64,000 nt of DNA from Paraburkholderia atlantica (GCF_009362785.1 NZ_WHNQ01000001.1:186001-250000), one strand, 5' to 3'. Shown: positions 20,628 to 32,234, counted from the first letter of the stretch. The notes: generated by a model not told the origin, from the letters alone. Translations and numbers: made by a program.

Positions 20628-20771
20628 AGGTTTTTCTCCCTTGATTGAATTCGGTGATGGGCCGGGCCGATCCACTCGCAGAACATAAAGTGATTGGCGC
20701 GACGTCGAGCCATAACGGTGCGCACACCACGGTGCGCGCGGCGGCGCACGCAATGGCCGCAAGCGGCGACG

Positions 20772-23081
20772 CTATTCCGCTTCGCGCGCCGGCGCCAGAA
20801 TCTCGCGATTGCCGTTCGACGACATCGCCGACACCACGCCCGAATTCTCCATCTGTTCGAGCAGACGCGCCGCCCGGTTGTAGCCGATGCGCAGGTGCCG
20901 CTGCACCAGTGAAATCGACGCGCGACGATTCTTCAGCACGACGTCGACTGCCTGATCGTATAACGGGTCCGACTCGCCTTCGGAGGACGCGGTTCCCGCC
21001 GAGCCTTCGTCGCCCTCGCCGCTCACGCCGCCTTCGAGAATGCCCTCGATATAGTTCGGCTCGCCCTGCTCCTTGAGCTTGTCGACGACGCGATGCACTT
21101 CTTCATCCGACACGAACGCGCCGTGCACACGCACCGGCAAACCCGTGCCCGGCGGCAGATACAGCATGTCGCCCATGCCGAGCAGCGACTCGGCGCCCTG
21201 CTGATCGAGAATCGTGCGCGAGTCGATTTTCGACGACACCTGGAACGCCATCCGGGTCGGCACGTTGGCCTTGATCAGGCCGGTGATCACGTCGACCGAC
21301 GGACGCTGTGTGGCGAGAATCAGATGGATGCCGGCCGCGCGCGCCTTCTGCGCGATCCGCGCGATCAGCTCCTCGACCTTCTTGCCGACGACCATCATCA
21401 GGTCGGCCAGTTCGTCGATGACGATCACGATGTTCGGCAAACGCGTCAGCGGTTCCGGATCGTCCGGCGTCAGGCTGAACGGATTCGGCAGCTTCTCTTC
21501 GCGCTTGGCCGCTTCGTCGATCTTGTTGTTGTAGCCGGCGAGGTTACGCACGCCGACCTTGCTCATCAGCTTGTAGCGGCGCTCCATTTCGGCGACCGCC
21601 CAGTTCAGCGCGTGGCCCGCCTGACGCATGTCGGTGACGACCGGACACAGCAGATGCGGAATGCCTTCGTAGACACTCATTTCGAGCATCTTCGGATCGA
21701 TCAGGATCATGCGCACCTGCTCGGCGCTCGCCTTGTACAGCAGCGACAGGATCATCGCGTTGATACCGACCGACTTGCCCGAACCGGTCGTGCCGGCGAC
21801 CAGCAAATGCGGCATCTTCGCGAGATCCGCGCACACCGGCTTACCGCCGATGTCCTTGCCGAGACCCATCGTGAGTGGCGACGCGGCATCCGCATACACG
21901 GTCGAGCCGAGAATTTCGGACAGGCTCACGGTCTGACGGCGCTGGTTCGGCAGCTCCAACGCCATGTAGTTCTTGCCCGGAATCGTTTCGACGACGCGGA
22001 TCGACACGAGCGACAGCGAACGCGCGAGGTCCTTCGCGAGATTGACGATCTGACTGCCCTTCACACCCGTGGCCGGCTCGATTTCATAGCGCGTGACGAC
22101 GGGCCCCGGATAGGCGGCGACCACGCTGACTTCGACGCCGAAGTCCTTCAGCTTCTTCTCGATCAGGCGCGACGTAAATTCGAGCGTGTCCGCGGAAATG
22201 GTTTCCTGCGCGGCGGGCGCGGGGTCGAGCAACGAGATGGGCGGCAGCGTCGAGTCGCCGGGCAGATCGGTGAAGAGCGGCACCTGGCGTTCCTTCTCGA
22301 CACGCTCCGACTTCGCCGGCGTGGCGAGCGGCGGCACGATCACCACCGGCTCGTGCTCTTCGATGCGCACGCGGCCCTTCTCGACCTTGCCTTCGCGCTT
22401 CACGGCGGCCGCTTCGCCGAGCTTGCGATCGAGCCCGGCCTCGCGGCGCAGCTTCGCGAACGTCACCGCGGAAATGATCGATTCGCCGACCTTCTCCGCG
22501 ACCGACAGCCACGAAAAACGGAAGTACAGCGACAGCCCGATCCCGAGCCCGAGCAGTAGCGCGAGCGTGCCGCCGGTGAAGCCGAGCGCATGCGAGATGC
22601 CACGCGCGACAGCCTCGCCGATCACGCCGCCGGGCGCTCGCGGCAACTGCACTCTCAGCGACCACATGCGCAGCGCCTCGAGGCCGTTGCACGACAGCAG
22701 CACGAGCATGAACGCGAACGCATCGGCGAGCCAGCTGACGCCGCGCGGCGCGTCGTCGTCCTGCGGATCTTCGTTGCGGGTGATGCGCTTGTAGTTCGCG
22801 GAGATGTGGCGGCCGAGCAGCACGATCCACCAGTAGGCGGACAGGCCGAACAGCAGCAGCAGGATGTCTGAGGTCCAGGCGCCGACGCGGCCCGCCCAGT
22901 TCGAGATATGGTCGACCTGCGCGGCATGGGTCCAGCTCGGGTCGTGCCTGCTGTAGCTGACGAGGGACATCAGCAGGAACACGCCGAGGGCCACCTGCAG
23001 AATCCAGCGGATTTCGGTGAAGAGGCGCGACATGCGGTGCGGCAATGCCTGCGCGCTCGCGGTATAGGGAGCTTTTGCCAT
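20772..23081 (-). CDS. ftsK: DNA translocase FtsK
   Basis: 769 residues. Pumps chromosome termini across the closing septum and activates XerCD at dif. The N-terminal membrane domain has about four hydrophobic segments in residues 18-185. A short linker follows, then the RecA-like motor with Walker [14 protein letters not shown] around residue 430 and Walker [13 protein letters not shown]. The C-terminal gamma winged helix that reads KOPS is present ([41 protein letters not shown]). The linker is short compared with E. coli (1329 residues), the usual length for Burkholderia. Divergent from trxB. Confidence 0.96.
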   Translation of the reverse strand: MAKAPYTASAQALPHRMSRLFTEIRWILQVALGVFLLMSLVSYSRHDPSWTHAAQVDHISNWAGRVGAWTSDILLLLFGLSAYWWIVLLGRHISANYKRITRNEDPQDDDAPRGVSWLADAFAFMLVLLSCNGLEALRMWSLRVQLPRAPGGVIGEAVARGISHALGFTGGTLALLLGLGIGLSLYFRFSWLSVAEKVGESIISAVTFAKLRREAGLDRKLGEAAAVKREGKVEKGRVRIEEHEPVVIVPPLATPAKSERVEKERQVPLFTDLPGDSTLPPISLLDPAPAAQETISADTLEFTSRLIEKKLKDFGVEVSVVAAYPGPVVTRYEIEPATGVKGSQIVNLAKDLARSLSLVSIRVVETIPGKNYMALELPNQRRQTVSLSEILGSTVYADAASPLTMGLGKDIGGKPVCADLAKMPHLLVAGTTGSGKSVGINAMILSLLYKASAEQVRMILIDPKMLEMSVYEGIPHLLCPVVTDMRQAGHALNWAVAEMERRYKLMSKVGVRNLAGYNNKIDEAAKREEKLPNPFSLTPDDPEPLTRLPNIVIVIDELADLMMVVGKKVEELIARIAQKARAAGIHLILATQRPSVDVITGLIKANVPTRMAFQVSSKIDSRTILDQQGAESLLGMGDMLYLPPGTGLPVRVHGAFVSDEEVHRVVDKLKEQGEPNYIEGILEGGVSGEGDEGSAGTASSEGESDPLYDQAVDVVLKNRRASISLVQRHLRIGYNRAARLLEQMENSGVVSAMSSNGNREILAPAREAE

Positions 23082-23283
23082 TGATCCTGTTGCCTGGGGT
23101 AGCCGGTTCAGGCTGAAACTGCCGCCGGGAACGCGGCCCGAGCCTCGCCGCGCGCGGCTTCGGGCCCGATCCCGGCTACCGGAAACTTCGATCCGGGCTA
23201 TTGTAAACGCTGTGTCCCGCGCGAGGCTGTAAATGACGGTAACTTGGCGGTTTGACCACAGATGCGTGCGCGACGCGCGCTGA

Positions 23284-24474
<1,191 letters not shown>

Positions 24475-24570
24475 TGCGCGGTGCGCCGCCATCGCGGCGG
24501 CGCGAAGTCGCGGCAACGGGCGCGACAGTAAAATGACGGTGGCGCGCAGCGCAACCGTCATTGGCTCACG

Positions 24571-24600
24571 AAGGCCGCGGCTGCAATGCCGGCGGCCTTT
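24571..24600 (+). terminator. probable terminator after trxB
   Basis: aaggccg...cggccttt with additional G-C pairing inside and a short T stretch (tttgtcgttt), about 97 bases past the trxB stop and 60 before the Smr gene. Confidence 0.45.
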
Positions 24601-24659
24601 GTCGTTTCTGCCGCCTCAGTTCCGCACTACCCACCGACCTTTCCGCCTGTATTGCCGAC

Positions 24660-25427
24660 ATGCCGAAAAATCAGCCCCATCCGAACGAACCGAAACGTCC
24701 GCAAGCCGCCACCCGTCCCGCGCCCGCAACGGCTGCGCCCGCCGTCGCGCCGAAGCTCGATCGCGCGGCCGGGCTTGCCGGCCTCGGTGCGTTGCGTGAT
24801 GCGTTGAAGGGTGACGCCGAGCGGCGCCAGCGCGAACAGGCGGCCGCGCGAGCGGCGCAGCGCGAAGCGGCCGCCGATGCCGATCTGTTCCGCCGCGAGA
24901 TCGGCGAAGTCGCGCCGCTCGCGATTCCGCCACGTGCGACGCTCACGCGCAATCCCCCGCCGCCGCTGCCGGTGCAGACGCTGCTCGATGAGGAAGCGGT
25001 GCTGCACGAAGCGATCTCCGACGAGTTCGACCCTGAAGTCCTGCTCGAAACCGACGAAACGCTGTCGTATTGCCGCCCCGGCGTGAGCCGCGACGTCGTG
25101 CGCAAGCTGCGGCGGGGCGACTGGATCGTGCAGGCGCAGATCGACCTGCACGGCATGCGGCGCGAGGAAGCACGCGAGGCGCTCGCGGAATTCATCCGCG
25201 AATCGGTCAAGCGCGGCCTGCGCTGCCTGCGCGTGATTCACGGCAAGGGTTTGGGGTCGATCGGCAAGGAGCCGGTGCTGAAAGGCAAAGTGCGCGCGTG
25301 GCTCGTGCAGAAAGCCGAAGTGATCGCGTTCTGTCAGGCGCGCCCGCATGACGGCGGCGCCGGCGCGGTGGTCGTGCTGTTGCAGCCGGGGGCGTTGCCG
25401 CCGCATGGGGCAAATGTGAAGGTCTGA
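24660..25427 (+). CDS. Smr-domain protein (putative DNA endonuclease)
   Basis: 255 residues from ATG 24660. The N-terminal half is Ala/Pro/Arg-rich and probably disordered. The C-terminal Smr domain (about 155-245) carries both signatures: IDLHGMRREEA at 161-171 and IHGKGLGS at 193-200. Smr domains, also found at the end of MutS2, nick branched DNA or cleave RNA; stand-alone proteobacterial forms (SmrA/SmrB type) are linked to nuclease activity. The actual substrate here is unknown. Follows trxB in the same direction. Confidence 0.85.
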   Translation: MPKNQPHPNEPKRPQAATRPAPATAAPAVAPKLDRAAGLAGLGALRDALKGDAERRQREQAAARAAQREAAADADLFRREIGEVAPLAIPPRATLTRNPPPPLPVQTLLDEEAVLHEAISDEFDPEVLLETDETLSYCRPGVSRDVVRKLRRGDWIVQAQIDLHGMRREEAREALAEFIRESVKRGLRCLRVIHGKGLGSIGKEPVLKGKVRAWLVQKAEVIAFCQARPHDGGAGAVVVLLQPGALPPHGANVKV

Positions 25428-25541
25428 GGTCGATTTTTTCGGCCGTCGTTCGTCGTGGGGTAAACGGCCAGCCTGGCCGTCGCGCGGTGGCTCTCGTCGC
25501 CACCGTGGATTCGTGCTGTGCAACCTTCAAAGGTGATCGCG

Positions 25542-26201
25542 ATGCCCCTGAAGCTTTATGCCCATCCGTTCTCGTCGTACTGCCAGAAGGCCTTGACCGC
25601 GTTGTACGAAAACGGCACGCCGTTCGAGATGCGCGTGCTCGCGTACGACGACCCGCAGATCATGGCCGAATTCGCCGCGCTGTGGCCGATCAAGCGCTTC
25701 CCGGTGCTCGTCGACGGCGGGCGCACGGTGGTCGAAGCGACCATCATCATCGAGTACCTGGGCCTGCACTATCCGGGGCCTGTCGCGTTGTTGCCGGCCG
25801 ACCCGCGCGCCGCGCTCGAGGTGCGCATGTTGGACCGCTTCTTCGACAACTACATTTCGACGCCGCAACAAAAGGTCGTGTTCGATAGCCTGCGTCCCGA
25901 GGCCGAGCGCGACGCGCGTGGCGTCGCCGATGCACGCGCGATGCTCGACACCGCTTATGCCTGGCTCAACCGCCACATGGCCGAGCGCGAATGGGCCGCC
26001 GGCGACAGCTTCAGCCTCGCCGACTGCGGCGCCGCCCCGTCTCTGTTCTACGCCGACTGGACGCATCCGATCGACCCCGCGTTCGCGCACGTGCGCGCGT
26101 ACCGGCAGCGGCTGCTCGCGCGGCCGTCGTTCGCCCGCGCGGTCGACGAGGCGCGGCCGTATCGGCCGCTATTCCCGCTGGGCGCGCCGGACCGGGATTG
26201 A
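25542..26201 (+). CDS. glutathione S-transferase family protein
   Basis: 219 residues from ATG 25542. N-terminal thioredoxin-like domain 1-78: LYAHPFSSYCQKALTALYE with a candidate Ser/Cys for thiol activation near 11-14, cis-Pro in KRFPVLVD, and VVEATIIIEYL as the glutathione gamma-glutamyl site. The C-terminal helical domain follows, with the N-capping box motif SLADCGAAPSLFY. Likely cytosolic glutathione conjugation or a related thiol reaction; substrate unknown. A LysR regulator follows 128 bases downstream on the same strand, so a regulatory link is only a possibility. Confidence 0.87.
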   Translation: MPLKLYAHPFSSYCQKALTALYENGTPFEMRVLAYDDPQIMAEFAALWPIKRFPVLVDGGRTVVEATIIIEYLGLHYPGPVALLPADPRAALEVRMLDRFFDNYISTPQQKVVFDSLRPEAERDARGVADARAMLDTAYAWLNRHMAEREWAAGDSFSLADCGAAPSLFYADWTHPIDPAFAHVRAYRQRLLARPSFARAVDEARPYRPLFPLGAPDRD

Positions 26202-26329
26202 GCCGCGAGCGGCAGGCTGATTCACGCGAACGAGGCACGGCAGACAACCTGATTTCGTGGCTGTAGACTTCGTGTCGTGTCGCAAACCTGCCCCGCCCTT
26301 CTTTTGGCTCATCACCCACAAGGCACACC

Positions 26330-27250
26330 ATGGACCGTTTCGAAGCGATGGAGATCTTCACGCGCGTGGTCGAAGCGAACAGCTTCACCAAGGTTTCGGA
26401 ATCGCTCGATCTGCCGCGCGCGAAGGTCAGCCGCACGATCCAGGCGCTCGAGGAACACGTCGGCGTGCGGCTCCTGAACCGCTCGACGCGCCAGGTCAGC
26501 GTGACCGAAGACGGCGCGTCGTTCTACGAGCGCTGCGTGCGCATTCTGGCCGACGTCGCCGATGCCGAGTCGTCGCTATCGAACAAGCGCGAGAATCCGG
26601 CCGGCACGATCCGCGTCGACACGTCCGGCACGCTCGCGCGCTCGCTGCTGCTGCCCGCGCTCGACGACTTCTACGAACAATACCCCGCGATCGACGTGCG
26701 TCTCGGTCTGGCGGACCGCAACATCGATCTGATCCAGGACGGCGTCGATTGCGTGATCCGCATGGGCACGCCCGAAGAGTCGAGCCTCGTCGCGAAGCGC
26801 ATCGGGCTTGCACGCATCGTCACATGTGCATCGCCCGCGTATCTGCGGAAGTTCGGCACGCCGACCACGCTGGCCGACCTCGGCGAGCATCGCGCGGTCA
26901 ACTACGTGTCCGCGCGCAGCGGCCGTACCTTCCCGTTCGAATTCGAAGTGGACGGCGAAATCGAGCGCGTCGCGATGGATAGCACGCTCGCCGTCAACGA
27001 CGGCTCGGTCTACATCACCGCGGGCGTGCTGGGCCACGGCATCATCCAGCCGTCGCGCTTCATGGTCGCCGAGCTGATCGAGCAAGGCGCGCTCACGGAG
27101 ATCCTCGGCAACTACACGAGCCCCGGCACACCGCTGTCGATCCTCTATGCGCATCGCCGCAATCTGAGTTCGCGGCTGCGCGCGTTCATCGATTGGGTCG
27201 GCGAGCTCGCGCGCAGTAATCCTGATTTGCGTTTGCCAGAGTCGGCGTAA
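26330..27250 (+). CDS. LysR-family transcriptional regulator
   Basis: 306 residues. The N-terminal winged helix (1-60) reads MEIFTRVVEANSFTKVSESL then RAKVSRTIQALEEHVGVRLL, the classical LTTR recognition helix. The dimerisation helix is about 60-88, and the effector-binding domain 90-295 (TIRVDTSGTLARSLLLPAL, DCVIRMG, YLRKFGTP). It belongs to the AaeR/DsdC-like broad group often labelled by general LysR names. Target genes cannot be read. The adjacent downstream ABC operon is convergent and its terminator lies between them. Confidence 0.88.
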   Translation: MDRFEAMEIFTRVVEANSFTKVSESLDLPRAKVSRTIQALEEHVGVRLLNRSTRQVSVTEDGASFYERCVRILADVADAESSLSNKRENPAGTIRVDTSGTLARSLLLPALDDFYEQYPAIDVRLGLADRNIDLIQDGVDCVIRMGTPEESSLVAKRIGLARIVTCASPAYLRKFGTPTTLADLGEHRAVNYVSARSGRTFPFEFEVDGEIERVAMDSTLAVNDGSVYITAGVLGHGIIQPSRFMVAELIEQGALTEILGNYTSPGTPLSILYAHRRNLSSRLRAFIDWVGELARSNPDLRLPESA

Positions 27251-27257
27251 CGGCTGC

Positions 27258-27300
27258 AAAAAAGCAAAAGCCCCACGCGCAACTGAACGCATGGGGCTCT
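27258..27300 (-). terminator. terminator of the sugar ABC operon
   Basis: On the - strand: agccccatgcg...cgtggggct followed by tttgcttttttg. It is placed 35 bases after the ATPase stop; its T-rich side faces leftward transcription. Confidence 0.82.
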
Positions 27301-27334
27301 TCTGAAGCGACGTCTCTAGCGCGTATACGACCGG

Positions 27335-28450
27335 TTACGCAATGCGCTCTTCATTCGCGGGATCGAACAACACCGCCTTCGACGTATCGAACAGCAGCGT
27401 CGCGTTCTTCTCCGGCTGCGGGTTCGACGCCGGGTGCACCCGGCTCACGATGCGCTTGCCGTTGACCTGCGCGAACACCAGCGTGTCCGGACCGGTCGGC
27501 TCGATCACATCGACCTTCACTTCGACCGGCTGCAGCTTCGAGTCGTCGCCGTGCGCGCTGCGCGCATCGGTGATGCGCTCCGGACGCAGACCGAGAATCA
27601 CGTTGTTGCCGACGTGCGAGCGCACCTTCGCCGAATCGAACGGCAGCACCAGCACCTTGCGCCCGATGCCCGTATCGAGTTCGATGCCGACGCCCGAGCC
27701 CTGCTCGACCAGCTTGCCTTCGATGAAGTTCATCGGCGGCGCGCCGATGAAGCCCGCGACGAACAGGTTCGACGGCGAGTCGTAGATTTCCTGCGGCGCG
27801 CCGAACTGCTGGACGATGCCGTCCTTCATCACCGCGATGCGGTCGCCGAGCGTCATCGCTTCGATCTGGTCGTGCGTCACGTAGACGATCGTCGTGCCAA
27901 GGCGCTGATGCAGCAGCTTGATTTCCGAGCGCATTTCGATACGCAGCTTCGCGTCGAGGTTCGACAGCGGCTCGTCGAACAGGAACATCACCGGATCGCG
28001 CGCGAGCGCGCGGCCCATCGCGACGCGCTGACGCTGGCCGCCCGACAGCTGGCCCGGCTTGCGGTCGAGCAGATGCTTGATCTGCAGCGTGTTCGACACG
28101 CGCTCGACGATCTGCGTCTGCTCCTGCTTCGGCACCTTGCGGATGTTCAGGCCGAACGAGATGTTGTCGCGCACCGTCATCGACGGATACAGCGCGTACG
28201 ACTGGAACACCATCGCGATGTCGCGATCTTTCGGCGACAGGTTGTTGACGGTCTTGCCGTCGATCTGGATCTCGCCCTTGGTCACGGTTTCGAGACCGGC
28301 AATCATGTTGAGCAGCGTCGATTTACCGCAGCCCGAGCCGCCGACCAGAATCAGGAACTGGCCGTCTTCGATGTCGATGTTGACACCCTTCAGAACCGGC
28401 ACCCCGTTCGGGTAGGTCTTGTACACGTCACGGATGGAAAGGCTTGCCAT
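27335..28450 (-). CDS. ugpC: sugar ABC transporter ATP-binding protein (UgpC/MalK type)
   Basis: 371-residue cytoplasmic ATPase of a CUT1 importer. Walker A GGSGCGKST 37-45, Q-loop VFQSYALYP, signature LSGGQ 135-139, Walker B MFLFDEP with Glu160, H-loop THDQ. The C-terminal MalK-like TOBE/regulatory region (GLRPERITDA...) is complete. Automated labels usually read UgpC for this subfamily, but the operon context points to glucose or mannose (GtsD-like role). Last gene of a four-gene operon, separated from the permease by 125 bases containing a strong hairpin; SD agagga before ATG 28450. Confidence 0.9.
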   Translation of the reverse strand: MASLSIRDVYKTYPNGVPVLKGVNIDIEDGQFLILVGGSGCGKSTLLNMIAGLETVTKGEIQIDGKTVNNLSPKDRDIAMVFQSYALYPSMTVRDNISFGLNIRKVPKQEQTQIVERVSNTLQIKHLLDRKPGQLSGGQRQRVAMGRALARDPVMFLFDEPLSNLDAKLRIEMRSEIKLLHQRLGTTIVYVTHDQIEAMTLGDRIAVMKDGIVQQFGAPQEIYDSPSNLFVAGFIGAPPMNFIEGKLVEQGSGVGIELDTGIGRKVLVLPFDSAKVRSHVGNNVILGLRPERITDARSAHGDDSKLQPVEVKVDVIEPTGPDTLVFAQVNGKRIVSRVHPASNPQPEKNATLLFDTSKAVLFDPANEERIA

Positions 28451-28498
28451 GCTGTGAATCCTCTTGTCTCTGATACTGCCTGAAAACGTCTGTCTGAC

Positions 28499-28540
28499 GG
28501 CGGCGCCCGATCAGTCGCGCTGATTCGCCGAAGCGCCGCC
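28499..28540 (-). other. intergenic hairpin between permease and ATPase genes
   Basis: Outer arms ggcggcgc (28499-28506) and gcgccgcc (28533-28540) enclose a second palindrome (atcag...ctgat). No T tract. Probably an mRNA processing or 3'-end stabilising element inside the ABC operon. Confidence 0.4.
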
Positions 28541-28575
28541 GCGCTCGCAGGGGTACGCCCCCCGGGTTAAGCTGG

Positions 28576-29433
28576 TTAGCCCTTCACCGCGCCCGCGGTC
28601 AGGCCGCGCACGAAGTAACGTCCGGCGATGATGTAGACGAGCAGCGTGGGCAGCGCCGCGATGATCGCGCCGGCCATGTCCACGTTGTATTCCTTCACGC
28701 CGGTCGAGGTGTTCACGAGATTGTTCAGCGCCACGGTGATCGGCATCGAATCGACGCCGGAGAACACGATACCGAACAGGAAGTCGTTCCAGATCTGCGT
28801 GAATTGCCAGATCAGGCACACCATGAAGATCGGCAGCGACACCGGCAGCAGGATCTTCGTGAAGATCGTGAAGAAACCCGCGCCGTCGATACGCGCAGCC
28901 TTCACGAGTTCAGCCGGCACGCTGACGTAGAAGTTGCGGAAGAACATCGTCGTGAACGCGATACCGTAGATCACGTGCACGAGCACGAGGCCGGTCGTCG
29001 TGTTCGACAGGCCGAGCATGCCTTCGAGGCGCGCCATCGGCAGCAGGATCGCCTGGAACGGAATGAAGCAGCCGACCAGCAGCATCGTGAAAATCGGATC
29101 GGCGCCGCGGAACCGCCAGTGCGTGAGCACGTAGCCGTTGAACGCGCCGATGATCGACGAGATCAGCACGGCAGGAATCACCATGCGCACCGAGTTCATG
29201 AAGAACGGCTGCATGCCGTCGCAACGCACGCCCGTACACGCGCCGCTCCACGCCTTGATCCATGGGGCGAAGCTCCAGCTCGTCGGCGGCGTCAGCAGGT
29301 TGCCGGTGCGCAGCTGGTCGATGTCCTTGAACGACGTCGACAGCATCACGTACAGCGGGAACAGGAAGTACACGGCGAACAGAACCAGGGCCGCGTAAAT
29401 GACGGCACGGCTAATCGTCATCTTAGGCTGCAT
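28576..29433 (-). CDS. sugar ABC transporter permease, GtsC-like
   Basis: 285-residue inner-membrane subunit with six predicted segments (AVIYAALVLFAVYFLFPLYV first). The EAA coupling loop is AELVKAARIDGAGFFTIFTKILLP near 190. The MalG-like MTSFK counterpart (MLSTSFKDIDQL) and the periplasmic loop with two cysteines (GACTGVRCDG) match glucose-type CUT1 systems. Its start overlaps the end of the first permease gene by 11 bases, so the two are translationally coupled. Confidence 0.87.
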   Translation of the reverse strand: MQPKMTISRAVIYAALVLFAVYFLFPLYVMLSTSFKDIDQLRTGNLLTPPTSWSFAPWIKAWSGACTGVRCDGMQPFFMNSVRMVIPAVLISSIIGAFNGYVLTHWRFRGADPIFTMLLVGCFIPFQAILLPMARLEGMLGLSNTTTGLVLVHVIYGIAFTTMFFRNFYVSVPAELVKAARIDGAGFFTIFTKILLPVSLPIFMVCLIWQFTQIWNDFLFGIVFSGVDSMPITVALNNLVNTSTGVKEYNVDMAGAIIAALPTLLVYIIAGRYFVRGLTAGAVKG

Positions 29434-30361
29434 TGCGGGTGCTCCTCGATTCCAGGTACATCAGCGGCACGAGCACGGCCACCACGGTGGCGAGCATCAT
29501 GATCGACGATGCCGCGCCGACGCCGAGCTGCCCGCGATTGAACGAAAACGTGTACATGAAGATGGCCGGCAGCGACGACGACGTGCCCGGACCGCCGGCG
29601 GTCAGCGCGACGACCAGGTCGAAGGTCTTGATGGTGATGTGGCAAAGAATCAGCAGCACGGAGAAGAACACCGGCCGCATGCTCGGAATCACGATCTTGC
29701 GGTAGATGGTCGGCAGGCCCGCGCCGTCCATCTGCGCGGCCTTGAAGATTTCACTGTCGACGCCGCGCAAACCGGCGAGGAACAGCGCCATCACGAAGCC
29801 GGTGGACTGCCAGACCGCCGCGATCACGATACAGAAGATCGCCCGGTCCGGGTCGCCGAGCCAGTTGAACTCGAAGCTCGTCCAGCCCCAGTCGTGAAAC
29901 ACCTTCTCGATGCCGATGCCCGGCGACAGAATCCATTGCCACGCGGTGCCGGTCACGATGAACGACAGCGCCATCGGATACAGGAACACGGCGCGCAGCG
30001 CGCCTTCGTTGCGGATCTGCTGATCGAGCAGGATCGCGAGCAACAGACCCAGACCGATGCAGATAGCGATGAACGGAATGCCGAACCAGCCGAGGTTCTC
30101 GGCCGAAGTCCAGAACACGTCGTTCTGGAACAGCTCGCGATAGCGGTCGAGACCCGCGAATTCCCAACGAGGCATCAGTCGCGAAGTAGACAGCGACAGA
30201 TAGCCGGTGATTGCGATAAAGCCATACACGAAGATCAGGCTGATCACGACGCTGGGTGCGAGCACCAGCTTCGGAATATAGCGATCGGCAAGGGCCGCCA
30301 TGGGCGACGTGCGGCGGGTGACGGTGGCCGTTTTCCCGTTCCCGCTGATGGAAGCAGTCAC
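29423..30361 (-). CDS. sugar ABC transporter permease, GtsB-like
   Basis: 312 residues when started at the GTG at 30361, which follows aggag by 7 bases and gives VTASISGNGKTATVTRR before TM1 (YIPKLVLAPSVVISLIFVYGF). Longer frames upstream are Arg/Pro-rich and lack a ribosome site; ATG 30298 is an alternative. MalF-like, about six membrane segments, with the EAA loop SEIFKAAQMDGAGLPTIYRKIVIP. It pairs with the next permease to form the channel. It lies downstream of the binding protein, with a 14-bp hairpin between them. Confidence 0.85.
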   Translation of the reverse strand: MTASISGNGKTATVTRRTSPMAALADRYIPKLVLAPSVVISLIFVYGFIAITGYLSLSTSRLMPRWEFAGLDRYRELFQNDVFWTSAENLGWFGIPFIAICIGLGLLLAILLDQQIRNEGALRAVFLYPMALSFIVTGTAWQWILSPGIGIEKVFHDWGWTSFEFNWLGDPDRAIFCIVIAAVWQSTGFVMALFLAGLRGVDSEIFKAAQMDGAGLPTIYRKIVIPSMRPVFFSVLLILCHITIKTFDLVVALTAGGPGTSSSLPAIFMYTFSFNRGQLGVGAASSIMMLATVVAVLVPLMYLESRSTRNAA

Positions 30362-30526
30362 TACTCGACTCCTGCTGAAACTGTACCGCCGGGCTGCCCG
30401 TGCGCGCATGGCGCGGGACCGCGACGGCCTGGGTGTGACTCCATGAAACCCGGGTAAGCCGCGTTGTACCGGACTGCGCTGCGAACCAAAGCAGCTCGAG
30501 GTCCGACCCGACACGGCCCGAAGGGG

Positions 30527-30560
30527 GCGCCCGGCGCTTCAGATGGAAGCCGCCGGGCGC
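30527..30560 (-). other. hairpin between binding-protein and permease genes
   Basis: gcgcccggcgcttc (30527-30540) pairs with gaagc-c-gccgggcgc (30546-30560), one bulged base and a five-base loop, 19 bases after the binding-protein stop. This is the classical position for an element that protects the abundant binding-protein mRNA and lowers permease expression. Confidence 0.6.
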
Positions 30561-30578
30561 AACGCTTCGTACCTACGC

Positions 30579-31826
30579 TTACTTGGTTTTCGCCGCCTTC
30601 GCGAGAGCCTGAACCGCGGTCTTCGAATCTTGCTGCGAGTTCATGAACTTCGTGACGACGTCGGAGATCGCGCCTGCAGCGGCATCCGGCTGAGCCATGC
30701 CGTGAGCGAGCGACGGCACATAACCGCCGGCCTTGATCGCAATCTGCTCATCCGCGTACGACTTCTTCGCGCAGTCGTCGAACTTGTCCATCGGCACGCC
30801 GAGACGCACCGGGATCGAGCCCTTGTACAGGCTGAACTGCTCCTGGAACTCCGGCGACATGATCGTCTTCGCGAGGGAAAGCTGACCCGGCGTCGCGGCC
30901 TTCTGGCCCTTCTGCTGGAAGAACACGAACGAGTCGACGTTGAACGTGTAGGCCTTGTCCGTTTGCGGCACCACCGCGCAGATGTAGTCCGTGCCCGACT
31001 TCTTGCCGGCGTTGGTGAACTCGCCCTTCGCCCAGTCGCCCATGAACTGCATGCCGGCCTTGCCGTTGATGACCATCGCCGTGGCGAGGTTCCAGTCACG
31101 GCCCGTGCGGCCCGCGTCGAAGTAGCCCTGGATCTTGCGGACGGTGTCGAACACCTGAACCATCTTCTCCGAGGTCAGCGTCTTCTCGTCGAGGTCGACC
31201 AGCGCCTTCTTGTAGAAGTCCGCGCCTTCCGACAGCACCACGTCTTCCCACAGCGTCAGGTCTTGCCACGGCTGGCCGCCCATCGCGATCGGCTGGATGC
31301 CCGCGGCCTTCATCTTGTCGGCCACCGCGAAGAACTCAGGCCACGTAGTCGGCACCTTGCCGCCTGCCTTGTCCAGTGCTGCCTTGTTGATGTACAGCCA
31401 GTTCACGCGATGCACCGAGAACGGCGCGCCGACATAGTGGCCGTCCGCTTGCATGATCTTGTCGATTTGCGGCGGCAGGTTCTTCTTCCAGTCGCCCGCG
31501 ACCGAGTCGATCGGCACCAGCACGCCCTGCGAAGCCCAGTCCTGGATCAGCGGACCCTTGATCTGCGCGGCGCTCGGCGCGTTGCCCGAGATCACCTGCG
31601 TCTTCAGTGCCGTCATCGCAGCCGCGCCAGCGCCGCCTGCGACCGCGAAGTCCTTCCACGTGTAGCCCTGCTTCGTCATGTCGTCCTTGAGGACGCCGAC
31701 GGCCCTGGATTCGCCGCCCGAAGTCCACCAGTGCAGCACTTCGATCGACTCGGCGGCCTGCACGGCCGACACGCCACACATCAGACCCGCAGCGCACAGA
31801 GCGCCCATGATCGCGCGAAATTTCAT
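30579..31826 (-). CDS. sugar ABC transporter substrate-binding protein, glucose/mannose type (GtsA-like)
   Basis: 415 residues with a Sec signal peptide ending near VQA-AES (residue 24). Periplasmic CUT1 binding protein: ESIEVLHWWTSGGESRAVGVLK at the mature N-terminus, then APFSVHRVNWLYINKAALDKAG and GMQFMGDWAKGEF, a pattern shared with glucose/mannose-binding proteins. SD ggaggaga precedes ATG 31826. First gene of the importer operon, divergent from zwf-pgl-glk/hexR, which is the main reason to assign glucose. Confidence 0.86.
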   Translation of the reverse strand: MKFRAIMGALCAAGLMCGVSAVQAAESIEVLHWWTSGGESRAVGVLKDDMTKQGYTWKDFAVAGGAGAAAMTALKTQVISGNAPSAAQIKGPLIQDWASQGVLVPIDSVAGDWKKNLPPQIDKIMQADGHYVGAPFSVHRVNWLYINKAALDKAGGKVPTTWPEFFAVADKMKAAGIQPIAMGGQPWQDLTLWEDVVLSEGADFYKKALVDLDEKTLTSEKMVQVFDTVRKIQGYFDAGRTGRDWNLATAMVINGKAGMQFMGDWAKGEFTNAGKKSGTDYICAVVPQTDKAYTFNVDSFVFFQQKGQKAATPGQLSLAKTIMSPEFQEQFSLYKGSIPVRLGVPMDKFDDCAKKSYADEQIAIKAGGYVPSLAHGMAQPDAAAGAISDVVTKFMNSQQDSKTAVQALAKAAKTK

Positions 31827-32234
31827 TGCTTATCTCCTCCAGACACCTGAACAAAAAAACGAATGGCCCCTGATGTCGCCAGGGTGCTGTGGTTGGTTCA
31901 AACAGGCAAAACACCGGGCGATCGAGCATGGTCGGGCGCATGCGCGAGGGCATGTGCCGGCGGACCGATGTCCGGCCGCTGGACGCTCAAGAGGTGAGTG
32001 GTTCGGGATGCAACTGACTGTCTCCTCTTTTGATTTTTGCCTGCCCGCATCGCGCGGCAGACTCGAGGCACCTCATACACCAATCCGACGCCAGCCTGAC
32101 GTCGGCCACGGGAACGACCCCGCAAGCCCGTCGACTCCCCGACTTCCCCTAAGGTCCGCCGGCACCCTGCTGGCGCGTACCGGAAAGCGTTGCCCCATTG
32201 TCCGTTAGCATGCCGGGGACGCCCGCCGATTCGC

